In this document: positions 8,987-15,841 of the stretch, piece by piece | How positions within the stretch are numbered: position 1 is the first letter of the stretch | How the letters are laid out: each line of letters starts with the position of its first letter | Assembly: GCA_027082175.1 (NCBI GenBank) | Contig: JALWIX010000094.1 | Coordinates: 1 to 37,804 of the forward strand | Source of the DNA: Campylobacterales bacterium | GTDB taxonomy: Bacteria; Campylobacterota; Campylobacteria; Campylobacterales; Nitratiruptoraceae | DNA length: 37,804 bases | Direction of reading: 5' to 3' | Program-made: the position numbers and the translations under genes | The notes under the pieces: generated by a model | Database searches by the model: none | Seen by the model: the letters and a program-made list of their open reading frames with translations, nothing else | Told to the model about the DNA's origin: nothing

Positions 8987-9343
8987 ATGAAAAAATTATT
9001 GCTTGTAGCATTTATGGCAGTTTGTATATTTGCAGGAGAACCGTTGCAGTATGGCGCCTATTATGGAGATATAAAAGTTTCTATTAAAAACTATAATAGT
9101 TATACGCAAAATGACGTGTCATCTGCGGGTATGCTTTATCTATATAAAGAAAAGAAAAACTTAGTAGACTTTATATACGAAACTAAAATAGATCACATCA
9201 AAAAAGGATTAGAAGAGGCAAAGCAATTTGCAATAAAGAAAAAATCCAAATTTTTTGCAATCGACAACGTTAAACATCAAGTTATCGTTAACGAAAACCA
9301 GGTTATCATAATGACAGACTATAATATATTAGCTTTTGATTAA
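8987..9343 (+). CDS. Small secreted protein of unknown function
   Basis: I do not recognise this 118-aa protein. It has a clear Sec signal peptide (MKKLLLVAFMAVCIFAG, cleavage near residue 17), then a mixed alpha/beta mature part of about 100 residues rich in Lys, Tyr and Ile, without cysteines or a metal motif. The ATG at 8987 is preferred over the TTG just before it because AAAAGG lies six bases upstream. It stands alone on the plus strand, with a candidate promoter, before the toxin-antitoxin region. Probably periplasmic. Confidence 0.7.
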   Translation: MKKLLLVAFMAVCIFAGEPLQYGAYYGDIKVSIKNYNSYTQNDVSSAGMLYLYKEKKNLVDFIYETKIDHIKKGLEEAKQFAIKKKSKFFAIDNVKHQVIVNENQVIIMTDYNILAFD

Positions 9344-9360
9344 TATTAAACCAGGTTAAA

Positions 9361-9440
9361 GGGTCAGGTGATAATAATAACATAAAAAGAAAAATCCGGG
9401 CTTTAAAATTGCTAAGTCAAAAGATTTAATTTAAACTTTG
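9361..9440. repeat. Direct repeat copy A flanking the brnTA module
   Basis: About 80 bases beginning GGGTCAGGTGATAA and ending TTAATTTAAACTTTG; it includes the last codons of the antitoxin gene. It matches copy B at 9951-10029 at roughly 85% by hand count, with one single-base gap and mostly transition differences. The two copies are 590 bases apart and enclose the module. Confidence 0.85.
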
Positions 9441-9659
9441 CAATTTTTCTGCCAGCCACATTTTAATAATCGCCTGCCGACTTACTCCAATATGCTGTGC
9501 CTCTTTATCTAATTTTTCAATCATCCAAGCTGGAAAATCTATGTTTACTCTTTTTACTTTTTGAGATTTGTTTACCATTTTTATCTTTGATGTATCAAAA
9601 TATTCTAAAATATCCTCTTTGTTTTCATCAAATTTTTTATCTATTTGAGATGCTTTCAT
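9426..9659 (-). CDS. brnA: BrnA-type antitoxin (ribbon-helix-helix)
   Basis: A 77-aa antitoxin whose C-terminal half has the ribbon-helix-helix pattern: a basic beta strand (VKRVNIDFP) followed by helices WMIEKLDKEAQHIG and SRQAIIKMWLAEKL. It should neutralise the BrnT ribonuclease and repress the shared promoter. Its start overlaps the end of brnT by 23 bases, and a GGAGG lies nine bases before the ATG inside brnT. The stop codon falls inside direct repeat A. The toxin-first order is usual for brnTA. Confidence 0.85.
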   Translation of the reverse strand: MKASQIDKKFDENKEDILEYFDTSKIKMVNKSQKVKRVNIDFPAWMIEKLDKEAQHIGVSRQAIIKMWLAEKLQSLN

Positions 9660-9912
9660 ATAATTTTACCTCCTTTTTTCTTGATCTTCTAACAGATATA
9701 ATCCTAATTTTTTCTTCTCTATAAGTTATAATAGCTGTATAATATTTATTGTTAATTTTTCCAATAACTAAAAATCTATTTTCATCTAACTCTTGCTTTG
9801 ATGGTAGTTCAAATGCAAATGGGTCATCCCATAATCTTTTTGCTTCTTCAAAATCTATGCCATGTTTTTCTTTGTTTTTCATACTTTTATTCAAATCATA
9901 TTCAAATTTCAT
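9637..9912 (-). CDS. brnT: BrnT-type ribonuclease toxin
   Basis: A 91-aa toxin of the BrnT (DUF497) family, a RelE-like RNA-cleaving fold. The landmarks are FEYDLNKS...KHGIDFEEA at the start, DDPFAFE in the middle, RFLVIGKI, and the conserved end IRIISVRRSRKKEVKLYE with the catalytic basic residues. Its start has no Shine-Dalgarno. A TATAAT box at 9919-9924 puts the predicted transcript start on the A of the ATG, so a leaderless mRNA is plausible. It is co-transcribed with brnA. Confidence 0.87.
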   Translation of the reverse strand: MKFEYDLNKSMKNKEKHGIDFEEAKRLWDDPFAFELPSKQELDENRFLVIGKINNKYYTAIITYREEKIRIISVRRSRKKEVKLYESISNR

Positions 9913-9925
9913 ATAAAAATTATAT
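9911..9925 (-). promoter_or_regulatory. brnTA promoter with overlapping palindrome
   Basis: Reading the minus strand, the -10 TATAAT is at 9924-9919 and is embedded in the perfect dyad ATATAA-TTT-TTATAT, which runs into the brnT start codon. A ribbon-helix-helix antitoxin such as BrnA would be expected to bind such a site and autoregulate. This is an inference from position and symmetry. Confidence 0.5.
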
Positions 9926-9950
9926 CATATTTGTTAAAGGAAGGAAAAAG

Positions 9951-10029
9951 GGGTCAGGTGATAACAATAACATAAAAGGAGGAGTCCAGGCTTAAATTTG
10001 CAAAGTTAAAAGATTTAATTTAAATTTTG
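9951..10029. repeat. Direct repeat copy B with antitoxin-tail remnant
   Basis: Second copy of the repeat, GGGTCAGGTGATAA to TTTAAATTTTG. It begins upstream of brnT and ends a few bases from the stop of the 76-aa gene. Read on the minus strand it still encodes IQNLN followed by TAA, against LQSLN and TAA at the end of brnA in copy A, so it appears to include the remains of another antitoxin 3' end. Confidence 0.82.
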
Positions 10030-10033
10030 TATA

Positions 10034-10264
10034 TTAACTATCACAACTTGGGGGCTCGGTATCGCAAGAAGTTCCCCCGCAATACTTTGCCTCCAACTCT
10101 TCAAGAGCCTTTCGCATCTCGGTAAGTATCAATCTTGCGGCTAAATTTTCATCTAGCTCGGGAATATCCCATCCATATCTTCTCATCCACTTTTCAAAAA
10201 CCTCTTTAGTATCTTCATGTATTTCTTCGAAGTATCTACATTCCTCTTTATATTCGGCTTTCAT
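10034..10264 (-). CDS. Small protein with Cys-rich tail, partner of the SdhB-SdhE-like fusion
   Basis: A 76-aa protein that I do not recognise. It is strongly acidic and helical (many Glu, with EEIHEDTKEVFEKW and LTEMRKALEELEAK), and ends in a cysteine-containing tail (YCGGTSC ... SCDS) with three Cys, plus one near residue 9. Its ATG shares one base with the stop of the 340-aa gene (TAATG), so the two are translated together and probably act together. It has no signal peptide or membrane segment, so it is cytoplasmic. The tail could bind a metal or make disulfides; that is a guess. Confidence 0.75.
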   Translation of the reverse strand: MKAEYKEECRYFEEIHEDTKEVFEKWMRRYGWDIPELDENLAARLILTEMRKALEELEAKYCGGTSCDTEPPSCDS

Positions 10265-11286
10265 TAAACTTCCTCTTTTTTGTTTTCTATCATACTTTTA
10301 AGCTCATTAAATGAGATGATTTCTAGATATATTTCCCTGCCAGCTACTTTTTCAAAATTCCCAAAATTTTCTCTAAAATATTTAGCATCCTCATCTTTTG
10401 CGCATATCAAAATCTCCGCTGCGCTATCCATCGCATCAAGCAGTACCGCCCCGCCCTTTTTAAAAGCCATTTTTGGATTTACTTCAAGCAGTGTTTGACC
10501 TGCAAGCTTTTTTGATTTTGAAAACTCTACGATATTTGCACCAAACTCTTTTAATCTACTTTTTACATCTTCATCTGCAAAATACAAAGCGACATTAATA
10601 TCTTTTAAACTCTCTAGAGTTGGAATTTCAACTTTTTTAGAAAATTTGTAGCAAATATTTTCTAAAATACCGACAGTCGGTTTTTTAGCCATATTTTTTA
10701 GCTCTTCAATATCACTAGAATAATCTTTTCCCAAAAAAACGTTATTTTCATATTCTGAGTCCCAAAGTCCGCTTACGCCTTCGCTGATTGCTTTTAAAAT
10801 CTCTTCTTTATTTTCGTTTCCTTTTTTAATCATACTATATGCCGTAACCAATACGGCATCACCTATATAATCTAAAGAGTATTCAAAGGCACTAGATGCA
10901 TAATGAACATCATATAGCGATTTAAAATATTGGAAATCTTTTTCATCCGCAAATGGCTCAATAAGTTTAAAAGATTCAAAAAAATCTCTATCATCGATAA
11001 CCATGTCATCAACAGCTCTATACTTTGATACCGGCTCCATCACTATTTCAGTACCAAACTCATCTATTATCATCTTTGCTTTCGCCAAACTATTTACAAC
11101 TTTACCATTGATTTTTACATAAAAATACTCTTTTTTCGGATAGTCAAAATTAAAATCTTTTTTCTTTATAAAAGAGCAGATTTTTTCTATAGTATCTTGT
11201 TCATCAACATCTAAAACAAAACTTTTGTAATATGGCAGATAATCCATTTTTGCATTGAAAAAAAATGCTTTTATATGTAGTCTCAT
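10264..11286 (-). CDS. Cysteine-depleted SdhB–SdhE-like fusion protein
   Basis: A 340-aa protein homologous along its length to the fumarate reductase subunits SdhB and SdhE of this window. Residues 1-115 follow the SdhB ferredoxin fold: FFFNAKMDYLPYY against FRFNAETDYLPHY, and FGTEIVMEPVSKYRAVDDMV against FGTELTFDPVSKNRAVKDMV. The middle follows the 4Fe-4S domain (YIGDAVLVTAY against YLGPAALVKAY). The end follows the second CCG domain of SdhE (NPKMAFKKGGAVLLDAMD against APKTANRLSGNALVDAID). The aligned Fe-S cysteines are all replaced; the three Cys present lie elsewhere. Domain order resembles the TfrB subunit of archaeal thiol:fumarate reductase. It starts at ATG with AAAGGAGC, is intact, and so is probably functional but not an electron carrier. 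Cytoplasmic; role unknown. Confidence 0.85.
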   Translation of the reverse strand: MRLHIKAFFFNAKMDYLPYYKSFVLDVDEQDTIEKICSFIKKKDFNFDYPKKEYFYVKINGKVVNSLAKAKMIIDEFGTEIVMEPVSKYRAVDDMVIDDRDFFESFKLIEPFADEKDFQYFKSLYDVHYASSAFEYSLDYIGDAVLVTAYSMIKKGNENKEEILKAISEGVSGLWDSEYENNVFLGKDYSSDIEELKNMAKKPTVGILENICYKFSKKVEIPTLESLKDINVALYFADEDVKSRLKEFGANIVEFSKSKKLAGQTLLEVNPKMAFKKGGAVLLDAMDSAAEILICAKDEDAKYFRENFGNFEKVAGREIYLEIISFNELKSMIENKKEEV

Positions 11287-11347
11287 AAAAGCTCCTTTTA
11301 TTATCCAATTCTACTACTAACACATTCTATCAAAAAAGATATTTCTT

Positions 11348-12427
11348 TTAGCTTTTTAAACTTCTATGTGCAATCTCTTCCAATAAAACTGTTGCATAAC
11401 TTCCCTTAGGCAAAAAAAATCCAAGCTCCACCCACGCGTTATCCTCTTTATATTCAAACTTTAAATCTTGCGGAAAAACCCACGCAAAACGTCTATCACC
11501 AAAAATCTTTATTCTCTCATCATCAAAATCTTTCTCAATATCCCTAGCTAAACCGTTGCTCCTTTTCACCTTTACTCCCGCCAAAAGCCCCGTTGGTGAA
11601 ATATCTCTGTTTTGAAATCTTTTTGATTCATCAATCACATTTTCTATCTCAAAAAACTTTCCGAAAGGATAATGGCTCGATAGATCACCGGGCAGCAACT
11701 TAAAAAACTGCTTTTGTTTTTTAAGCTCATCTATAATTCCACTTGGAAGGTTCAAGAGATTTTTTAGTTCGTTTTTTTTAAAAGAGTTTACAAGTTTTGA
11801 GATCTCCACTCTTTTTGAAAGCCAAAGATTAAAAAGGTAGCTTTGGTATGCATTTATAAAGAGTTTCTCTTTCTTTTTGTTTCTCTCTTTTCTTTTTTGT
11901 TCTACTATCTCTTTTCCTATGATATAGTTTTCCCCATCAACTCCAAATCTTTGATACCCAAAAAAGTTTGGCACTCCCTCTTTTTCAATAATTTTTAAGA
12001 CATTTTCTATCTTTTTTGCGTCAACCGGCATAACTTTTTTTAGTCTTATAAAAAACCTATTTCCTTTTAAATGACCGATTCTTAATTTATTTTTATGTCT
12101 TGTGATCTCTATTATCTTGATATTTTTATGAGAAAAGCTTTTTAAATCTTCTTCAAATTTTTTGTTTATAGAGATATATTGATACGTAAGCGCGTTTTTA
12201 TCTTTTAGACCGGCATAACCTATATCTTTTAACTTTACTCCAAGTTGCTCGCTAAAAGCTTGAAGCATCTGCCATGTAGTAAGATTTTTCTTTCTAACTT
12301 TAAGTATAAGATGCTCCCCATCACCGCTAAAAGGATATAAAGGCTCCTCTTCTACGACAAAAGTTTCGGGGGATTGTTTAAAATAAAAATCTATTGGCGA
12401 GTGGTCTAAAAAAAATAGTCTATTCAT
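11348..12427 (-). CDS. truD: tRNA pseudouridine(13) synthase TruD
   Basis: Converts U13 of tRNA-Glu to pseudouridine. The TruD signature GYAGLKDKNALTYQY, carrying the catalytic Asp, is at about residues 75-89. Other family landmarks are VPNFFGYQRFG, SPTGLLAGVKVK and the C-terminal GSYATVLLEEI. Length 359 aa is normal. The ATG at 12427 overlaps the 3' end of the PIN gene by eight bases. truD and thiL are neighbours in Campylobacter as I recall; here a toxin-antitoxin pair separates them. Confidence 0.94.
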   Translation of the reverse strand: MNRLFFLDHSPIDFYFKQSPETFVVEEEPLYPFSGDGEHLILKVRKKNLTTWQMLQAFSEQLGVKLKDIGYAGLKDKNALTYQYISINKKFEEDLKSFSHKNIKIIEITRHKNKLRIGHLKGNRFFIRLKKVMPVDAKKIENVLKIIEKEGVPNFFGYQRFGVDGENYIIGKEIVEQKRKERNKKKEKLFINAYQSYLFNLWLSKRVEISKLVNSFKKNELKNLLNLPSGIIDELKKQKQFFKLLPGDLSSHYPFGKFFEIENVIDESKRFQNRDISPTGLLAGVKVKRSNGLARDIEKDFDDERIKIFGDRRFAWVFPQDLKFEYKEDNAWVELGFFLPKGSYATVLLEEIAHRSLKS

Positions 12428-12830
12428 CAGTTTCCTTCAAAAACCCTTCATAATCCAAAATCTTTACTCCACAATCTATAAACTTTTTATCATTTGTTAA
12501 AAATATTTCGCATTTATTCTCTTTAGCGCAAAAACATTGAAGCGTATCTTCTAAATCACTATTATGCTTTAAAGCATATGCGATAGCACTTTTTATAACA
12601 TTTTTGCCAAAAGGAACGATATGCCAATCATTTAATACAGCTTGAAAAAATTTTAATGTCTTTTCTTTATCTTTTATAATATAATAGATTGTGCTCAACA
12701 TATCTTCACTTATATAAACTTCATAATCTAAAAGTCTGTCGATTAACGTTTTGTGATATTTATGATTTAATCTCTTTTTTATTAAAATATCTAAAACTAT
12801 ATTAGTATCTAAAAATATTTTACTCTTCAC
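12420..12830 (-). CDS. PIN-domain ribonuclease, VapC-like toxin
   Basis: A 136-aa PIN-domain protein. The acidic metal-binding set is recognisable: the N-terminal IFLDTNIVLD (first Asp at about residue 8), Glu/Asp in SEDML, the DLEDTLQ motif in the middle, and the TNDKKF motif near the C-terminus. Such proteins cut tRNA or other RNA and act as toxins. It starts 11 bases inside the end of the upstream antitoxin-like gene and ends eight bases inside truD, so this module shares the message of thiL and truD. Confidence 0.87.
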   Translation of the reverse strand: MKSKIFLDTNIVLDILIKKRLNHKYHKTLIDRLLDYEVYISEDMLSTIYYIIKDKEKTLKFFQAVLNDWHIVPFGKNVIKSAIAYALKHNSDLEDTLQCFCAKENKCEIFLTNDKKFIDCGVKILDYEGFLKETDE

Positions 12831-13116
12831 CCACTTTCCTTTTTGCAGCTACCTCTCTTAAAGTATAAATATCTTTATCTAACAAATCTTTTTCCATCTC
12901 TATACTTCCGGCAAATTTTAAAATTCTTTTTAATCTCTCCTCTTTCTCTCTTTTCTCTTTCTCTTCTATCAACTTTTTTATCTCATCTGCATATTTGTTT
13001 GATACAAAAATCCCTTTACTCTTTTTTGTCTTTTTATCTTCAATCTCAATCAAATCATACTCATCTAAGATTTTTATATTTCTTGCAAGCTCTCTGATCC
13101 CTATCTTTTTTGTCAT
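12820..13116 (-). CDS. Antitoxin-like protein paired with the PIN toxin
   Basis: A 98-aa protein whose N-terminus (IGIRELARNIKILDEYDLIEIED) resembles prevent-host-death/AbrB-like DNA-binding antitoxin starts, followed by a highly charged helix (KKLIEEKEKREKEERLK) and an acidic/basic tail that would wrap the toxin. It directly precedes and overlaps the PIN gene by 11 bases, the usual antitoxin-first order for PIN systems. The exact antitoxin family is not certain. Confidence 0.78.
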   Translation of the reverse strand: MTKKIGIRELARNIKILDEYDLIEIEDKKTKKSKGIFVSNKYADEIKKLIEEKEKREKEERLKRILKFAGSIEMEKDLLDKDIYTLREVAAKRKVGEE

Positions 13117-13167
13117 ATTTTGTTCCTTATCCGATTTTTACCATTGTATGACTTTTTGTTTTATTTG

Positions 13168-13989
13168 TCAAGTAAAATGATGTGGCTTACATATATTTCT
13201 GTAAGGCTTAAAAGCGGCTTTTGCAAAAATTGTTATAGGTGTTCTTGTGATTTTTGATATATTTAAAATTGCTTTTAAATCTCTTTTGTCGAATGCAAAC
13301 AGAAGCTCATACTCTTCACCGCTACAACCTACCCTTTTTGGAATTTTTTCAAAAAACTCAAATCCTATACGGTTTAGTTTTGAAAGTTTACCAATATCCT
13401 CAAAAAGCCCGTCGCTTATATCCATAGCTGCTTTTATATATCGTGAAACTCTTTTCATAAACTCTTTTTTTAAAACCGGTCTTTTAAATTTGGAATATTT
13501 TGATACCTTTACACCCCTAAATAATCGATTTAAGTCTCTTTTTACACTGCCAAGATCACCAGTATATGCCAGATAATACCCCTCTTTTACTCTTTTTCTA
13601 AAAATTGGTTTTTTTGTTTTAGATATCAAAGTTATAGATATATCAATCTTATTTGAAGCTATAGTGTCTCCGCCAATTATTTCAGTTTTATAAAAACTAG
13701 CGCAATCTCTAAGCCCCAAAGAGAGCTCTTTCATACAGATAGGTTTTATGTCTTTTGGCAAACCTATACTTAAAATAGCGTATTTCGGCTCAGCATTCAT
13801 AGCAATTGCGTCTGATATATTTACAGCCATTGCTTTATAGCCTATCTCATAAAGGCTCATCCACTCTCTCTTAAAGTGTATATCTTCAAAAAAAGCATCT
13901 GCGCTATATACAAACCCATCTATATACGCTGCGTCATCTCCTATATGCTTGTTATTAAATAAACTTATAAAAAAGTTCTCTTTATTCAC
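13168..13989 (-). CDS. thiL: Thiamine-monophosphate kinase
   Basis: Phosphorylates thiamine monophosphate to thiamine diphosphate. Family landmarks: HIGDDAAYI near the start, SADAFFEDIHF, the NISDAIAMNAEPKYA metal/ATP site, GGDT, GDLG and AAMDISDGL. I chose the GTG at 13989 because GGCGAGG lies six bases upstream and the protein then begins MNKENFF; longer in-frame starts at 14004 (ATG) and 14025 (TTG) lack a good ribosome binding site. The protein is 273 aa, slightly short for the family. A TACAAT -10 candidate lies at 14016-14021, divergent from the sdhA promoter. Confidence 0.9.
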   Translation of the reverse strand: MNKENFFISLFNNKHIGDDAAYIDGFVYSADAFFEDIHFKREWMSLYEIGYKAMAVNISDAIAMNAEPKYAILSIGLPKDIKPICMKELSLGLRDCASFYKTEIIGGDTIASNKIDISITLISKTKKPIFRKRVKEGYYLAYTGDLGSVKRDLNRLFRGVKVSKYSKFKRPVLKKEFMKRVSRYIKAAMDISDGLFEDIGKLSKLNRIGFEFFEKIPKRVGCSGEEYELLFAFDKRDLKAILNISKITRTPITIFAKAAFKPYRNICKPHHFT

Positions 13990-14083
13990 ACGAAACCTCG
14001 CCATTTTTGGTAAGTATTGTAACAAAGCGGTACTTAAAAAACCTCTTTGTAAATCTTTTAATTTTATTTATCTTATAAAATGG

Positions 14084-14089
14084 TATAAT
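14084..14089 (+). promoter_or_regulatory. sdhABE promoter, -10 box
   Basis: TATAAT preceded by TGG, 30 bases before the sdhA ATG, in an AT-rich region between the divergent thiL and sdhA genes. The predicted start is near 14096. No -35 match is clear, as is usual in this group. Confidence 0.6.
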
Positions 14090-14119
14090 CAAAAAAATTT
14101 CATCATAAGGAAAATTTAG

Positions 14120-15832
14120 ATGGAAATACCTATTATAAAAAAAGACGTAATTATCGTTGGAGCGGGACTTGCCGGATGTGCAGCCGCAAGAGAACTTAAA
14201 AAGAGTGGAAAGGATGTTTTGGTACTAACTAAACTCCACCCTCTAAGAAGTCATTCCGGCGCCGCGCAAGGCGGTGTAAACGCCGCTTTGAGCGAAGAAG
14301 ACGATATTGAACTACATATGTTCGATACCGTTAAAGGAAGCGACTATCTAGCCGATCAAAATGCAGTCGAACTTATGTGTAGCAAAGCTCCTGAAACTAT
14401 CAGATGGATAGAAAAAATGGGAGCTGTATTTAGCAGGCGTGGAGATGGTAAGATAGCCCAAAGACCTTTTGGAGGACAGAGCAAACCAAGAGCATGTTTT
14501 GCAAAAGATAGAACCGGACTTACGCTTTTACAAACAATCTACGAACAAGCTTTTAAAGAGGGAGTAGAGTTCTGGGACGAGTGGTATGTGGCGGATATCT
14601 TATATAAAGATGGAAAAGCTTACGGTGTTGTTGCTTACAACTTAAGAGACTCAAAACCGGCAATTTTTAACGCCAAAGCCGTAATGTTTGCTACAGGCGG
14701 CTACGCAAGAGCTTTCAAAATCAACTCAAACGCACATGCAAATACCGGTGACGGACTAAGTATCTTCGCAAGACACGGACTTCCGCTTGAAGATATGGAG
14801 TTCGTTCAGTTTCACCCCTCAGGTCTTGCAGGAAGCGGGATTTTGATAAGCGAAGCGGCTCGTGGAGAGGGAGGTAAACTTTACAACTCCAAAGGCGAAA
14901 GATTTATGGAAAAGTACGCTCCCGAAAAAATGGAGCTAGCGCCAAGAGATGTGGTTAGTAGAGCAATAGCAAATGAGATAAGAGAAGGTAGAGGCGTAGG
15001 CCCTGACAATATGGCCGTATATCTCGATCTAACCCATCTAGGCGAAGAGAAGATTATGGAAAGACTCCCGGAACTTAGAGACCTAGCTCTAACTTTCCTT
15101 GGCCAAGATATGGTAAAAGAGCCTATTATGATAACCGTTACGGCGCACTACTCTATGGGCGGTATCCCGGTAGATATAGACGGACATGTGAGAAAAAACA
15201 AAGAGGAGTTTGTTGAGGGACTATACGCGGCGGGCGAGTGTGCTTGCGTAAGTGTTCACGGCGCAAATAGACTAGGCGCAAACTCTTTGTTGGAAGCACT
15301 CTTTTTCGGCAGACACGTAGGAGAGTCTATAGCTAAAGATTTGGATAATATCTCATTTGAAGAGGCTCAAAAAATCGAAGCAAACAGAATGCTTGAGGAG
15401 ATGGAGTTTCTTCTAACAAACAATGGAAAAGAGAGTACGGCGCAGTTAAGAAAAGAACTTCAAGACAGTATGTTTGAAAACGCGGGCGTTTTTAGAACAG
15501 AAGAGTCATTAATAAAACAGAAAGAGAAGTTAAAAGAGCTTAAAGAGAGATTTAAAAATATACGAATAGAAGATAAATCAAAAACATTCAATACAGACCT
15601 TCAAGAAGCGATTGAACTAGGCCATATGCTAGATTATGCAGCTTTCATAGTTGAAGGCGCGATTGCTAGACGTGAGTCGAGAGGAGCTCACTACAGGGAA
15701 GATTTTACAAAAAGAGACGATGAAAATTTCCTAAAACATACATTAGCTTATATGGATGAAGAAGGAAATATCACTTTAGAGTATATGGATGTGGTACTCG
15801 GCAAATTTGAACCTCAAGAAAGAAAATATTAA
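14120..15832 (+). CDS. sdhA: Fumarate reductase/succinate dehydrogenase flavoprotein, SdhABE type
   Basis: Catalytic FAD subunit interconverting fumarate and succinate. The dinucleotide site VGAGLAGCAAAREL is at residues 13-26. The covalent FAD histidine is H45 in LRSHSGAAQGG. Active-site landmarks include QFHPSG, the ARGEGG loop and VHGANRLGANSL. Length 570 aa is normal. The N-terminus goes straight into the FAD domain with no Tat signal, so the enzyme is cytoplasmic, unlike the periplasmic methylmenaquinol:fumarate reductase (MfrA) of relatives. With SdhB and SdhE it probably serves the reductive TCA cycle or quinone-linked respiration. Good ribosome binding site AAGGAA. Direction of the reaction in the cell is inferred. 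Confidence 0.92.
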   Translation: MEIPIIKKDVIIVGAGLAGCAAARELKKSGKDVLVLTKLHPLRSHSGAAQGGVNAALSEEDDIELHMFDTVKGSDYLADQNAVELMCSKAPETIRWIEKMGAVFSRRGDGKIAQRPFGGQSKPRACFAKDRTGLTLLQTIYEQAFKEGVEFWDEWYVADILYKDGKAYGVVAYNLRDSKPAIFNAKAVMFATGGYARAFKINSNAHANTGDGLSIFARHGLPLEDMEFVQFHPSGLAGSGILISEAARGEGGKLYNSKGERFMEKYAPEKMELAPRDVVSRAIANEIREGRGVGPDNMAVYLDLTHLGEEKIMERLPELRDLALTFLGQDMVKEPIMITVTAHYSMGGIPVDIDGHVRKNKEEFVEGLYAAGECACVSVHGANRLGANSLLEALFFGRHVGESIAKDLDNISFEEAQKIEANRMLEEMEFLLTNNGKESTAQLRKELQDSMFENAGVFRTEESLIKQKEKLKELKERFKNIRIEDKSKTFNTDLQEAIELGHMLDYAAFIVEGAIARRESRGAHYREDFTKRDDENFLKHTLAYMDEEGNITLEYMDVVLGKFEPQERKY

Positions 15833-15841
15833 GGAATGAGT

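Noticed and set aside
9361-10029. Insertion sequence with terminal repeats
   Set aside because: The flanking repeats are direct, not inverted, and there is no transposase frame; a toxin-antitoxin module with duplicated flanks explains the region better.
10264-11286. Decaying pseudogene of sdhB/sdhE
   Set aside because: The frame is intact over 340 codons, has a strong ribosome binding site and a tightly coupled downstream gene, and the non-cysteine positions remain well conserved.
13990-14025. Longer thiL starts at 14004 (ATG) or 14025 (TTG)
   Set aside because: No Shine-Dalgarno precedes them, whereas the GTG at 13989 has GGCGAGG at ideal spacing and gives the usual N-terminus.
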